A stretch of DNA of 63,488 nucleotides from Gemmatimonadota bacterium. GTDB taxonomy: Bacteria; Gemmatimonadota; Gemmatimonadetes; Longimicrobiales; Gaopeijiaceae. The notes under the pieces were generated by a model. It was not told the origin of the DNA and ran no database searches. It was given only the letters and a program-made list of their open reading frames with translations. The position numbers and the translations under genes were made by a program. The stretch is from the NCBI GenBank assembly GCA_022823225.1, contig JAJDXM010000007.1, forward strand, positions 1-63,488, read 5' to 3'. How positions within the stretch are numbered: position 1 is the first letter of the stretch; each line of letters opens with the position of its first letter. Shown here one piece after another: positions 20,463 through 29,205 of the stretch.

Positions 20463-21353
20463 ATGAACGTCCACCTGATCGACGGCACCTACGAGCTCTT
20501 CCGGCACTACTACGGAGCTCCCGGCGCGCGGGACCGCTTCGGGCGCGAGGCGGGGGCCGTGCATGGGGTCCTGTCTTCGCTGCTTGGCATGCTGGACACC
20601 GGCGCGACCCACATGGCCGTCGCCACGGATCATGTGATCGAGTCATTTCGCAACCAGCTGTGGCCCGGCTACAAGACCGGCGACGGGATCGAACCGGCGC
20701 TCCGAGCCCAGTTCGGGCCATTGGAGGAGAGCTTGCGGGCCATGGGCGTGCAGGTCTGGGCGATGGAGGAACTCGAGGCCGACGACGGAATGGCGTCCGG
20801 CGCGGCGCTGGCGGCACGCGACCCGCTGGTGGACTGCATCTATCTGTGCACGCCCGACAAGGACCTCGCCCAGTGCGTGCGCGGGGGGCGCGTCGTGCAG
20901 TGGGACCGCCGCAGGGGCGAGGTGCGGGACGAGGCGGGCGTCATCGCCAGGTTCGGCGTGCCGCCCGCGAGCATCCCCGACTACCTGGCGCTGGTGGGCG
21001 ACAGCGCCGATGGCTTCCCGGGCGTTCCCGGGTGGGGCGCCAAGTCGACGGCCACGCTTCTGGCGAGGTACCTGCACCTGGAACGGATCCCGCCCCGGGC
21101 CGGGAACTGGGACGTCACGGTGCGCGGCGCCTCCCGTCTCGCCGGCAACCTGCGCGAGCATCGGGCGAACGCCTTCCTCTTTCGCGATCTGGCGACGCTG
21201 CGCGACGGCGCGGCCCTCTTCGAGGACGTGGCGGAGCTGGAGTGGCGCGGCCCCCTGCCCGAGTTCCGCGACGCCGCCCGCGACCTCGGCGCGCCCGGCC
21301 TCTGGGACCGCGCACAACGAATCAGTCACAAACTGCGGGAGCTGCCCGTCTGA
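20463..21353 (+). CDS. 5'-3' exonuclease (FEN/ExoIX-like)
   Basis: 296 aa. The N-terminus MNVHLIDGTYELFRHYYGAP carries the first metal-binding Asp of the FEN superfamily. Later acidic clusters MEELEADDGMASGAALAA and YLCTPDKDLAQCV supply further metal ligands, and YLALVGDSADGFPGVPGWGAKSTA is the helix-hairpin-helix segment. It lacks a polymerase domain, so it resembles the stand-alone exonuclease rather than the PolA N-terminus. Roles in flap removal or repair are inferred from the family. Confidence 0.9.
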   Translation: MNVHLIDGTYELFRHYYGAPGARDRFGREAGAVHGVLSSLLGMLDTGATHMAVATDHVIESFRNQLWPGYKTGDGIEPALRAQFGPLEESLRAMGVQVWAMEELEADDGMASGAALAARDPLVDCIYLCTPDKDLAQCVRGGRVVQWDRRRGEVRDEAGVIARFGVPPASIPDYLALVGDSADGFPGVPGWGAKSTATLLARYLHLERIPPRAGNWDVTVRGASRLAGNLREHRANAFLFRDLATLRDGAALFEDVAELEWRGPLPEFRDAARDLGAPGLWDRAQRISHKLRELPV

Positions 21354-21396
21354 GGCCGCCTCCCGTCCATCCATCCCTCACCACGAGGAGACAGAA

Positions 21397-21888
21397 ATGA
21401 AACTCAACACCCTGAACCGGCACATCGTGACCCTGGGCGCCCTTGCCGCGGCAATCGTCCTCACCCTGCCGACAGGCGCGTCAGCCCAGCGCGGCGCAGG
21501 AGGCGGAGCCCGCGGCGGGATGTTCAACAATCCAGGCGTGCGGATGTGGACCCTGGTTGACGACGACCTCGAGAAGTTCACCGAGGACCTCGCCCTCACA
21601 GAGGCGCAGACCGAAAGCATGAACGCGCTCCTCGCGGACTTCCGGGAGAAGAACGAGGGCGGGCTCGAGCGCTATGCGGGCCTGCGCGAAAGAATGGACG
21701 CCGCGCGCGGTGGCGGCGCCGGAGGCCGGGGGGCCATGCAGGGCGTGATGCAGGAATACCGTCAGGTGATGGAAACGCTCGGTCCGGTCCTTGAGAAGCT
21801 GCACGAGGATTTCGGCGAGCTGCTCGACGAGGATCAGACGAAGAAGCTGGCGGAGTTGCTGCAGCCGCCGCGGCGGCCGGGAGGCTGA
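21397..21888 (+). CDS. Periplasmic LTXXQ (Spy/CpxP-like) protein
   Basis: 163 aa. A signal peptide (LGALAAAIVLTLPTGASAQ) precedes a Gly/Arg-rich linker and a helical domain with the LTXXQ motif (LALTEAQTESMNALLADFRE) and a second amphipathic helix ending in a partly repeated element (LLDEDQTKKLAELL). Spy/CpxP-type proteins are periplasmic chaperones or envelope-stress modulators. Start ATG 21397 has an SD GAGGAGA. A glycine-rich GGGAGGRG insertion splits the helical region. It is 43 bp after the exonuclease gene on the same strand. Confidence 0.75.
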   Translation: MKLNTLNRHIVTLGALAAAIVLTLPTGASAQRGAGGGARGGMFNNPGVRMWTLVDDDLEKFTEDLALTEAQTESMNALLADFREKNEGGLERYAGLRERMDAARGGGAGGRGAMQGVMQEYRQVMETLGPVLEKLHEDFGELLDEDQTKKLAELLQPPRRPGG

Positions 21889-21894
21889 GGGGAC

Positions 21895-21962
21895 TGGCAG
21901 TCGGGGTCAGGCTGCGGGCATTCGCCGCTCGACTGCCGCGGCGTTTTGTCCACCGACTGCCA
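21895..21962. terminator. Long inverted repeat between convergent genes
   Basis: TGGCAGTCGG (21895-21904) and CCGACTGCCA (21953-21962) are perfect 10-bp inverted copies separated by 48 nt that contain a third GACTGCC and a short T-run. They lie exactly between the stops of two convergent genes, so a bidirectional terminator or mRNA-end hairpin is plausible, but the loop is long for a classical Rho-independent terminator. Confidence 0.35.
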
Positions 21963-21966
21963 ACCG

Positions 21967-23436
21967 TCAGCCGGTCACCTTCAGGATCCACCCGGAGATC
22001 AATTCCATCGCCTCCGGCGACCAGGTCTCCTCGATCGCCTGGTACTCGCTGGGGGCGCCGGTCTCCGCATGCTGGAAGAGGTGGTTGAGGTCCGGTAGCG
22101 CGTGGACTTCGTAGCGTGTGTTGCCGCCGCGCTGCAGGGCCGCCTCTATCGCGTGCAGGTTCACTTCGTGGGGGACCTGCAGGTCCTTTTCGCCGTTGAT
22201 CGCCAGGACCGGCACGGTCACCTGTTCGAGCATAGCCGCCGGCTCGTAGGTCAGGAAGAAGCGAAACCACGGTGAGTTGACCCGCTGAACCTCGGCCTCG
22301 ATGATCTGATCGCGCGCCGACTCGGTCCCACCCCGGTCCGGCCCCCCGAGGATCGCGCCCATCCGGTCGGCCGCGCGCTCGGGATCGTCCTCGGTCTTCA
22401 GCACCTCGAAGATTCGGCGCTGCCGCTCCCGGTTCTCGGCGATCGCGGCCTCGGAAGCGCCGGCCGCACGCGCGATCAGAGCCGCCTGTGCATAGAGGAT
22501 CTGCTCGCCGTTCACGCCGGTGCCCGCCATCAGCACGATGTAGCTGACGTCGGACGACTGCACCGCCGCCATCGGCGCAATGACACCACCCTCCGAGTGA
22601 CCGGCAAGGCCGATCGCGCCCGGGTCGACATCGTCACGGGATTTCAGGTATGCGACCCCGGCCAGCGCGTCCGTGGCGAAGTCCTCGGTGGTCGCGCTGG
22701 CGAAGTCGCCGGTCGACTTCCCCACGCCCCGATCGTCGTAGCGGAGCACGGCGATGCCGCGCCGCGTGAGGTGATCGGCCAGCACCAGAAAGGGCCGGTG
22801 GCCCATGAGCGCCTCGTCCCGGTCCTGGGGGCCCGAACCCGAAATGAGGACCACGGCCGGGAAGGGGCCTCCGGTCGCGGGCCGGGTGAATGTGCCGGCG
22901 AGGGTGTGTCCCTCCTCCCGGTTCGCGAAGGTGACGTCTTCGGCGAGGTACGGGTAGGGTTCCGAGGGATCCTGGGGGCGCCGCACCGGACCGGCTTCGC
23001 CCTCGCCGTAGGGCGCACGTTCCAGAATCAGGGGGAAGGATGCGCCCGCCTGGGTGAACGTGCCGGTGATCCTGCCGTCTTCGGCGGACAGCGCCCCCTT
23101 GTAGGATGCCCCGACCATAGGCATCGACATCGAAATGGTGTCCCCGTTCGTCGTGATCGTCTCGACGGGGATCTCTGTGTTGCCCTGGTCGATGGAAAAG
23201 ACCGTGGCGCTCAGACCCTCGTCTCCCTCGGCGATCACGAAGCGCAGTCGCAGTTGTGCGGCGCCGGCGTCGAGGGTGCCGATCCAGTTTCCGGCGAAGT
23301 CCGACGAATCGGACGGGGTCGGCTCCTGGCCGGCGGCCGAAACGAACGTGGTTGCGGTACCCAGCGGCACGAGAACGGCGGCCATGCATGTCAGCAGGTG
23401 TTTCATCAGCAGTCTCATCCTGTGATCGAGATTCAT
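21967..23436 (-). CDS. Secreted alpha/beta hydrolase with N-terminal beta domain
   Basis: About 489 aa. A signal peptide (CMAAVLVPLGTATTFVSAAG) is followed by a lipocalin-like or DUF-type beta domain (FAGNWIGTLDAGAAQLRLRF to GTFTQAGASFPL) and then an alpha/beta hydrolase. The oxyanion region is VVLISGSGPQDRDE, the nucleophile elbow GLAGHSEGG, the acid is likely in LAINGEKDLQVP and the His in LPDLNHLFQ. Similar two-domain proteins are annotated as X-Pro dipeptidyl-peptidase-like or esterase; the substrate is unknown. ATG 23436 is one of three clustered candidates (also 23418 and 23406); the signal peptide works with any. Confidence 0.85.
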   Translation of the reverse strand: MNLDHRMRLLMKHLLTCMAAVLVPLGTATTFVSAAGQEPTPSDSSDFAGNWIGTLDAGAAQLRLRFVIAEGDEGLSATVFSIDQGNTEIPVETITTNGDTISMSMPMVGASYKGALSAEDGRITGTFTQAGASFPLILERAPYGEGEAGPVRRPQDPSEPYPYLAEDVTFANREEGHTLAGTFTRPATGGPFPAVVLISGSGPQDRDEALMGHRPFLVLADHLTRRGIAVLRYDDRGVGKSTGDFASATTEDFATDALAGVAYLKSRDDVDPGAIGLAGHSEGGVIAPMAAVQSSDVSYIVLMAGTGVNGEQILYAQAALIARAAGASEAAIAENRERQRRIFEVLKTEDDPERAADRMGAILGGPDRGGTESARDQIIEAEVQRVNSPWFRFFLTYEPAAMLEQVTVPVLAINGEKDLQVPHEVNLHAIEAALQRGGNTRYEVHALPDLNHLFQHAETGAPSEYQAIEETWSPEAMELISGWILKVTG

Positions 23437-23474
23437 CGAGTGTCTACCCGATACGGGCCTCCGTCGTTCGCCCT

Positions 23475-26400
23475 TCACACCTTCACCAGCCCCACCCTCC
23501 CCTTCCCGAAGACGTCCTCAAGCGCGCGGATGGTCGTGCGGTCCGGGAGCACCTTGAGCGTGCGGGATCGGAGCCGCGGCGTGGCCACCCCGTTCGCGTC
23601 CCCGACGACCACCTCTACCGGCGCCCCGCCGCCCCGCTCGACCATCACCGCGCGCGCCTTCCCGAAGGCCTCCCCGGGAAGGTCGCCGCGGCCGTCCAGC
23701 GTGATTCTCACCGCGATGCGGCCGCTGCCCGGGACCCCCTTCAGAGGCTCGGCCGAGTCAAGGAAGACTGGGGGGTCCTCCTCGTCCCGGTCGCGGTCGC
23801 TGACCTTGCCGCGCAGCAGCACCACCGCGTCGGTGTGCAGCGTCTCCTTGCTCGACTGCCAGACATCCTTGAAGGCGAGCACCGTGGCCGTGCCCTGGAA
23901 GCCCTCGATGGCGATCTTCGCCCACTCGGAGCCGTCGCGCCGCGAAACCTGGCGGGCCACGGCGGTGACCACGCACGCCATTTCGACAACGTCGCCCGCG
24001 CGGGCCTTGAGCGCGTCGGAACCCACCGGATCGAAGACCCCGGCGATTTCGCGATAGCGGTCGAGGGGGTGGCCCGATATGAAGAATCCCAGCGCCTCCT
24101 TCTCGCGGGTCAGCCGCTTGCGGTCGGCCCACTCCGGCACTGTAGGGAGCTCGGGTTTGGGCCGCTCCACTCCCGCGCCGCCGAAAAGCGACTCCTGTCC
24201 CAGCTCCGCCTCCTGCATGCGCGCCACCGCCTCGCCGTACGCTTCGCCCAGTCCGGCCGCCATCTGCGCCCGGTGCCCGAACGAGTCCAGCGCCCCCGAC
24301 GCGATCAGCGCTTCGCACGCCCTCTTGTTCAGCGCCCGCGTGTCGATCCGTTCCAGAAAGTTGAAGAGGCTGCTGAACGGCCCTCCCTCCGCGCGCGCGG
24401 CCAGCACCGACTGCACGGCGGCAGAGCCCACGCCCCGGACCGCGCCCAACCCGAAGCGAATCGTGGAGGCGCCGACGGCGGTGAACTTCCACCCGCTCTC
24501 GTTGACGTCGGGGGGCAGCACGACCAGGCCGTCGTCGAGCTCAGGGTGGTAGCGGCCCAGACCGCGGCACTCGCCGATGTACTTGACCACGTCGTCGGTC
24601 TTGTCGAGCACCGACGAGAGGAGCGCGGCCATGAACTCGGCGGGGTAGTAGCGCTTGAGCCACGCCGTCTTGTACGAAAGGAGCGAGTAGGCCGCCGAGT
24701 GCGACTTGTTGAAGCCGTAGCGGCCGAAGGTCTCGATCTGCTTGGCGAGTTCCACGGCGGTGTTTCGGTGGAGCCCGAGTTCCGTCAGCCTCTCCTGGAA
24801 GCGCCCCAGCTCCTCGCGGATCAGCTTCGCGTCCTTCTTGCCCATCGCTTTGCGCAGCACGTCGGCTTCGCCGAGCGAATAGCCCGCCAGGTCGCTGGCG
24901 ATGAGCATCACCTGCTCCTGATAGACGATGATGCCGTAGGTCGGCTCGAGGATGTGCTCGAGGTTCGGGGCAGGATACGACACCGGCTTGTGCCCGAGCT
25001 TGCGCTTGATGTACTCGTCGGTCATGCCGGAATCGAGGGGGCCGGGGCGGATGAGGGCGTTCGTAGCGACCAGGTCGTCGAAGCGGTCGCAGCGCATGGC
25101 CCGCAGCTTGTCCAGCGCCAGGTTCGACTCGAACTGGAAGACGCCCGAGGTCCCCCCGGCAGCCAGCATCCGATAGACCTCGGGGTCGTCGAGGGGAACG
25201 TCGTCCATGGCAGGCGAGTCGAACACCGTCCCGCCAACCGGGTGGCGGAACTCCCCGAGACGATCCCTTACCGCCTGCACGGCGTCGTGGATGACCGTGA
25301 GCGTCTTGAGGCCCAGGAAGTCCATCTTGAGCATCCCGGCGTCCTCGAGGCAGTTCATGTCGTACTGCGTGACGATGTCGGGCCGGTCGTCGCGGCTGCC
25401 CTGGCCGCCCGCCGCGCCGCCGTTCCTCGCGCCCTTGCCCTGCGTGCAGATCGGCACGTAGTCGTGCAGCGGTCCCGGCGCGATCACCACCCCGGCCGCG
25501 TGCACCGACGCGTGCCGGGACAGCCCTTCCAGGGTCATCGAGTAGTCGAAGAGCTGCTTGTGCCGCTCGTCCGAGGCGTAGAGCGCCTTCACGTCCTGAA
25601 TCCGCTCCACCGCCTGCGCGACCGTGTAGCTCTGCATCGGCTGATTGGGGATCATCTTTGCAATTCGGTCCGTTTCACCCACCTCGAAGCCAAGCACGCG
25701 GCCCACGTCGCGGATCACGGCGCGGCTCTTCATCGTACCGAAGGTCACGATCTGGCCAACGGCGTCCCGCCCGTACTTGCCGCGCACATACTCGATCACT
25801 TCGCCCCGGCGCTCGTAGCAGAAATCGATGTCGATGTCCGGCATCGAGATGCGCTCGGGGTTGAGAAAGCGCTCGAAGAGCAGGCCGTAGGCGATCGGGT
25901 CCAGATCGGTGACCCGGAGCGCGTACGAGACGAGCGACCCGGCCGCGGACCCCCGGCCCGGACCCACCGGAATGCCGTTCTCGCGGGCCCAGCGGATGAA
26001 ATCCCAGGTGATCAGGAAGTACCCCGCGTAGCCCGTCTTGACGATGACCTCGAGTTCGTAGTCGAGGCGCTTGCGGACTTCGGGCGGGAGGGGGTCGGCG
26101 GCGGGGTCGGCGGCCGAGTTGGCTCCACCGGCCAGGGCGGTCGCCCCTGCCGCGGCGCCCCCGCTGTCGTCCCGCCCCGCGTACCGCTCCCTGGCGCCGG
26201 TTTCCGCGAGGTGCACCAGGTAGTCGTTGTCGTCGGTGAAGGGGTCCGGGAGCGGGAAGCTCGGCAGGTGGTACTTCTTCTCGAGGGCAAGCGAGACCTC
26301 GTCCGCGATCCGGAGGGTGTTCTCGATCGCATCCGGGCGGTCCGGGAACGCCGCCGCCATCTCCTCGTGGTTCTTGAAGTAGAGGCCGTCGTCGTAGGTG

Positions 26401-27107
26401 AGGCGGCCCTCGTCGTCGTGGTTCTTCGCCGTGCCGATGCAGACGAGAATGTCGTGGGCGGGGTGGTGGTCGTGTTGCAGGAAGTGCGCGTCGTTGGTGG
26501 CGATGACGGGCAGCCCCGTTTCGTCGGCCAGCGCGAAGATCTTCTCGTTGACTTCGGCCTGGCCCGGGGTCCCGTGCGCCTGAACCTCGAGGTAGTAGCG
26601 GTCGGGGAAGGCGTTCGCGTACCAGTCGGCCACTTCGCGCGCCATGTCGTCGTTGCCGGCGTTCAGGTGGCGTGCGAGCTCGCCGGCCATGCACGCCGAG
26701 CTCACGATCAGCCCCTCCGAGTGACGCGCCAGCATCTCCCGGTCCAGGCGCGGACGATAGTAGAACCCCTCCGTGTACCCGATGGACGACAGTTTGATGA
26801 GGTTGCGGTAGCCCTCCGCGTCCCGGGCCAGGAGGACGAGGTGGTAGTGCGCCTTGCCCCCCTGCCCCGAGCGCGTACGCTCGCGCCGGTCCCCCGGGGC
26901 CACGTACGCCTCCATGCCGATGATCGGCTTGATGCCCTCCTTGCGCGCCACCTTCTGGAAGGTCCAGGCACCGTAGAGGCATCCGTGGTCGGTGAGGGCC
27001 AGCGCCGGCATTTCGAACTCCTGCGCCTTGCGGACGAGGTCCGAGAGGCGATTCGCGCCGTCGAGCAGCGAGTATTCGGAGTGGGTGTGGAGATGGACGA
27101 AGGACAA
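23475..27107 (-). CDS. dnaE: DNA polymerase III subunit alpha
   Basis: 1210 aa, normal DnaE length. The N-terminal PHP domain starts FVHLHTHSEYSLLDGANRLS with TDHGCLYG. The polymerase palm carries PDIDIDFCYERRGEVIEYVR, where the two Asp are catalytic, preceded by GPGRGSAAGSLVSYAL. The fingers/thumb segment FGRYGFNKSHSAAYSLLSYK, the HhH region (RGVGSAAVQSVL) and a C-terminal OB fold (VVEMACVVTAVARQV) follow. Short low-complexity inserts occur around 320 (GGAAAGATALAGGAN) and 530 (GARNGGAAGGQGSRDD). It is the replicative polymerase and a housekeeping gene, so this part of the window is core chromosome. Confidence 0.97.
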   Translation of the reverse strand: MSFVHLHTHSEYSLLDGANRLSDLVRKAQEFEMPALALTDHGCLYGAWTFQKVARKEGIKPIIGMEAYVAPGDRRERTRSGQGGKAHYHLVLLARDAEGYRNLIKLSSIGYTEGFYYRPRLDREMLARHSEGLIVSSACMAGELARHLNAGNDDMAREVADWYANAFPDRYYLEVQAHGTPGQAEVNEKIFALADETGLPVIATNDAHFLQHDHHPAHDILVCIGTAKNHDDEGRLTYDDGLYFKNHEEMAAAFPDRPDAIENTLRIADEVSLALEKKYHLPSFPLPDPFTDDNDYLVHLAETGARERYAGRDDSGGAAAGATALAGGANSAADPAADPLPPEVRKRLDYELEVIVKTGYAGYFLITWDFIRWARENGIPVGPGRGSAAGSLVSYALRVTDLDPIAYGLLFERFLNPERISMPDIDIDFCYERRGEVIEYVRGKYGRDAVGQIVTFGTMKSRAVIRDVGRVLGFEVGETDRIAKMIPNQPMQSYTVAQAVERIQDVKALYASDERHKQLFDYSMTLEGLSRHASVHAAGVVIAPGPLHDYVPICTQGKGARNGGAAGGQGSRDDRPDIVTQYDMNCLEDAGMLKMDFLGLKTLTVIHDAVQAVRDRLGEFRHPVGGTVFDSPAMDDVPLDDPEVYRMLAAGGTSGVFQFESNLALDKLRAMRCDRFDDLVATNALIRPGPLDSGMTDEYIKRKLGHKPVSYPAPNLEHILEPTYGIIVYQEQVMLIASDLAGYSLGEADVLRKAMGKKDAKLIREELGRFQERLTELGLHRNTAVELAKQIETFGRYGFNKSHSAAYSLLSYKTAWLKRYYPAEFMAALLSSVLDKTDDVVKYIGECRGLGRYHPELDDGLVVLPPDVNESGWKFTAVGASTIRFGLGAVRGVGSAAVQSVLAARAEGGPFSSLFNFLERIDTRALNKRACEALIASGALDSFGHRAQMAAGLGEAYGEAVARMQEAELGQESLFGGAGVERPKPELPTVPEWADRKRLTREKEALGFFISGHPLDRYREIAGVFDPVGSDALKARAGDVVEMACVVTAVARQVSRRDGSEWAKIAIEGFQGTATVLAFKDVWQSSKETLHTDAVVLLRGKVSDRDRDEEDPPVFLDSAEPLKGVPGSGRIAVRITLDGRGDLPGEAFGKARAVMVERGGGAPVEVVVGDANGVATPRLRSRTLKVLPDRTTIRALEDVFGKGRVGLVKV

Positions 27108-27285
27108 TGGCGCCTGGGCAGGGGGAGAGGGGGGACGATCGGCGACGCTGGAAGCCCCGGCCGGCAGAAGGAACCGGCCGCCGCCCGGTGGTCCTTCGAA
27201 TGTAGAGTGCGAGGGAAGGGCAGGACAGGTTCAACGCAACGGAAGCGGGGTGGCACGCATCCTGTCGGCAGGGAGGAGCAAGCTC

Positions 27286-28110
27286 ATGAGCGAGAACACA
27301 CCAACAATGAGATCAGCGCCCGGCATCCTTCGGCACGTCGGGTTCTGGATCCTGGTGCTGCTGGCGGTCTATGTCGTGTACGTGGTCGTCGACGTCGCGC
27401 TGCGCCCGAATCCGAACCGGCTTCCCGAGTTGGCCGCGAGGCTGCCGTTCATCGTCGGACAGATCATCCCCGTTGCGGTATTCGCCGCCACAACCGGCCG
27501 TTCCGGCCTTTTCGCGCGCGGAAAAGGCGTCCCATCGCGCAGCAATCGTTGGATCGGGGTGGCTCTCCTGGCCGGAGCGGCCTACGCGGTGATGGCCTGG
27601 GCCGACCCGCTCCTCGCCCCGCTGACCGGTTCGGACGCCCTCTTCCCGGCCGACCTCAATCGCGCCCTGGAAGCCGCCAGAGACGCGGCGGGCAGGACGT
27701 CGGGGGAGGTCTCGGCAGCGCATTCGGACGAGGCCGGCAGATACCTGCTGCAGCTCGTACTGCCGTTCACCACGGCGGCGATCGTCCTGGTCGCGGCCCT
27801 CCTCGGATCGTGCGGCTGCAGGGTGCTCGGCCATTGGGAGTTGGATCCGGATGACCCGGCGCTTGTCGTCCGATTCGTCACCTCCCTGCGAGACACTTTC
27901 CGATGGTGGGTGGGCGGCATCTACGCCGGCGCATGCTGGGGTCCGCTTCCGATCGCCGACCTGATTGCCGGGAGACCAGGCGTGTCCGCCGCCGCGTTGT
28001 TTACGGGGGTGCTGGCGGTGCACCTTTTCTTGCCGCTCCTGATCATCGCGGTCTGGGCGGTGGCGTTCTGGCTGGACAACCGAAAGTCGCGGGAATCGCG
28101 GCGTGTTTGA
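27286..28110 (+). CDS. Multi-pass membrane protein of unknown function, upstream of an ECF sigma factor
   Basis: 274 aa from ATG 27286 (SD GGGAGGAG). About six membrane helices are visible (HVGFWILVLLAVYVVYVVVD, LPFIVGQIIPVAVFAATTG, WIGVALLAGAAYAVMAW, LQLVLPFTTAAIVLVAALLG, and two at the end including LFLPLLIIAVWAVAFWL), with a soluble loop of about 50 residues in the middle. No family recognised. Its end overlaps the start of the sigma-factor gene by eight bases, so it may sense or transmit the signal for that sigma factor, which is inference only. Confidence 0.7.
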   Translation: MSENTPTMRSAPGILRHVGFWILVLLAVYVVYVVVDVALRPNPNRLPELAARLPFIVGQIIPVAVFAATTGRSGLFARGKGVPSRSNRWIGVALLAGAAYAVMAWADPLLAPLTGSDALFPADLNRALEAARDAAGRTSGEVSAAHSDEAGRYLLQLVLPFTTAAIVLVAALLGSCGCRVLGHWELDPDDPALVVRFVTSLRDTFRWWVGGIYAGACWGPLPIADLIAGRPGVSAAALFTGVLAVHLFLPLLIIAVWAVAFWLDNRKSRESRRV

Positions 28111-28657
28111 TCGCGAACTCTTTCGAAAGGGCGATCCGGCCGTTTTCCGTCGGCTGGTTCGCGAGGTGTCTCCCCGCATGCTGGGAGTGATCCGCTCCTA
28201 CGCCTCGGACGACGATCACGCGGACGAGTTGCTCCAGGAGAGCTGGGTCCAGATCTACCGGAAACGATCCAGGTTCTCGGGCAAGGGCTCCTTTGTGGGA
28301 TGGGCGATGGCGGTCACCCGCAACGTGTGCCGGATGTCGTCGCGAAGCACGTCGGGCATGTTGCGGGCGGGGCTGGGCGATTATGCGCACATTCCCGACG
28401 TGGCCCCGGGTCCCGCGGCCCGGCTTCGGGAGCGGCGGCGGGCCAATGCGCTCCATGCGGCGCTCGAGAGACTGACAAAAAGGGAGCAGCAGGCGGTTGT
28501 GCTGCGCCTTCTGGAGGGACGGCGCACGTCCGAAGTGGCAACGCTCATGGGGATCAGGGAGGTTTCGGTACGATCGCTCATCCACCGGGCCATCCGCAAG
28601 CTGCGCCGGATGCAGAGCCTGAAGCGAGCGATCACGGACGCGGAGAGACTGCGATGA
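28103..28657 (+). CDS. ECF RNA polymerase sigma factor
   Basis: 184 aa from GTG 28103. Region 2 is GVIRSYASDDDHADELLQES then WVQIYRKRSRFSGKGSFVGW, and region 4 is ALERLTKREQQAVVLRLLEG then an HTH (RRTSEVATLMGIREVSVRSL). The linker lacks extra domains, as in ordinary ECF factors. It is translationally coupled on both sides: it overlaps the membrane-protein gene upstream and shares an ATGA with the downstream gene, whose product is the likely anti-sigma partner. Confidence 0.88.
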   Translation: MFDRELFRKGDPAVFRRLVREVSPRMLGVIRSYASDDDHADELLQESWVQIYRKRSRFSGKGSFVGWAMAVTRNVCRMSSRSTSGMLRAGLGDYAHIPDVAPGPAARLRERRRANALHAALERLTKREQQAVVLRLLEGRRTSEVATLMGIREVSVRSLIHRAIRKLRRMQSLKRAITDAERLR

Positions 28658-29151
28658 ACGAGAAAAAACGAATGACGGTTCGGCGACCGGGTGCGCGCCG
28701 CGACCTCGACCCGGAGGTGGTGGACCGCCTTATCGACGCGGTTCTCAAGGGCGGACCCGACCGGGCACGGCACCTGGCGGAACGGGCTGGCAGCGAGGAC
28801 GAGGCCGAGGTCGTGCGGCTTGTGGCCATGATCCGTGAGGTTGGCGCCGGCCGGGCTTCGCTCCATGAATCACAGGTGGCCGAGATCGTAGCCGCACTGC
28901 GTAGGGAAGACTCGGCCGAATCGTCGTCTTCCTGGCGGCAGCGCTGGATCGAGCTTTGGTCCCGGGACATCCTGTTCGTGGGGCTCGGCACCGGTCTCGG
29001 GATGGGATTCGGGTTGATGTCTTTGGACAGGGTCGCCTCATTCGCGCCCGGCAACCGGATCGCGGCGGCCCTTGTCGCAATCGTCTGCGCGTGGGTGTCC
29101 GTGCTGCTCCACCGCCGCGCCGTAGCCCGCGAACGGCTGGCCTCGGGGTGA
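28654..29151 (+). CDS. Putative anti-sigma/membrane partner of the ECF factor
   Basis: 165 aa. The cytoplasmic N-terminal half is charged and helical (LDPEVVDRLIDAVLKGGPDR, DEAEVVRLVAMIREV, ESQVAEIVAALRREDSA). Two membrane helices follow (ILFVGLGTGLGMGFGLMSLD and IAAALVAIVCAWVSVLLH). No HxxxCxxC zinc motif of ZAS anti-sigma factors is present, so the assignment rests on topology and on the four-base overlap with the sigma gene. Confidence 0.6.
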   Translation: MNEKKRMTVRRPGARRDLDPEVVDRLIDAVLKGGPDRARHLAERAGSEDEAEVVRLVAMIREVGAGRASLHESQVAEIVAALRREDSAESSSSWRQRWIELWSRDILFVGLGTGLGMGFGLMSLDRVASFAPGNRIAAALVAIVCAWVSVLLHRRAVARERLASG

Positions 29152-29152
29152 C

Positions 29153-29192
29153 GCCCGGGCGACACTGGACTGGCCGCTGTCGCCGCCCGGGC
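29153..29192. terminator. Candidate bidirectional terminator hairpin
   Basis: GCCCGGGC followed by GACA (29153-29164) pairs with TGTC, a three-base bulge and GCCCGGGC (29178-29192), giving a 12-bp stem with one bulge and a 13-nt loop. It sits in the 54-bp gap between the convergent genes ending at 29151 and 29206. No T-run follows, so termination efficiency is uncertain. Confidence 0.45.
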
Positions 29193-29205
29193 CGGGGGAC
29201 CTTCC

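Noticed and set aside
23256..27854. Plus-strand frame of 1532 codons spanning dnaE and its neighbours
   Set aside because: It lies opposite DnaE, whose catalytic motifs are intact, and has Arg/His/Val-rich shadow composition with no recognisable domain.
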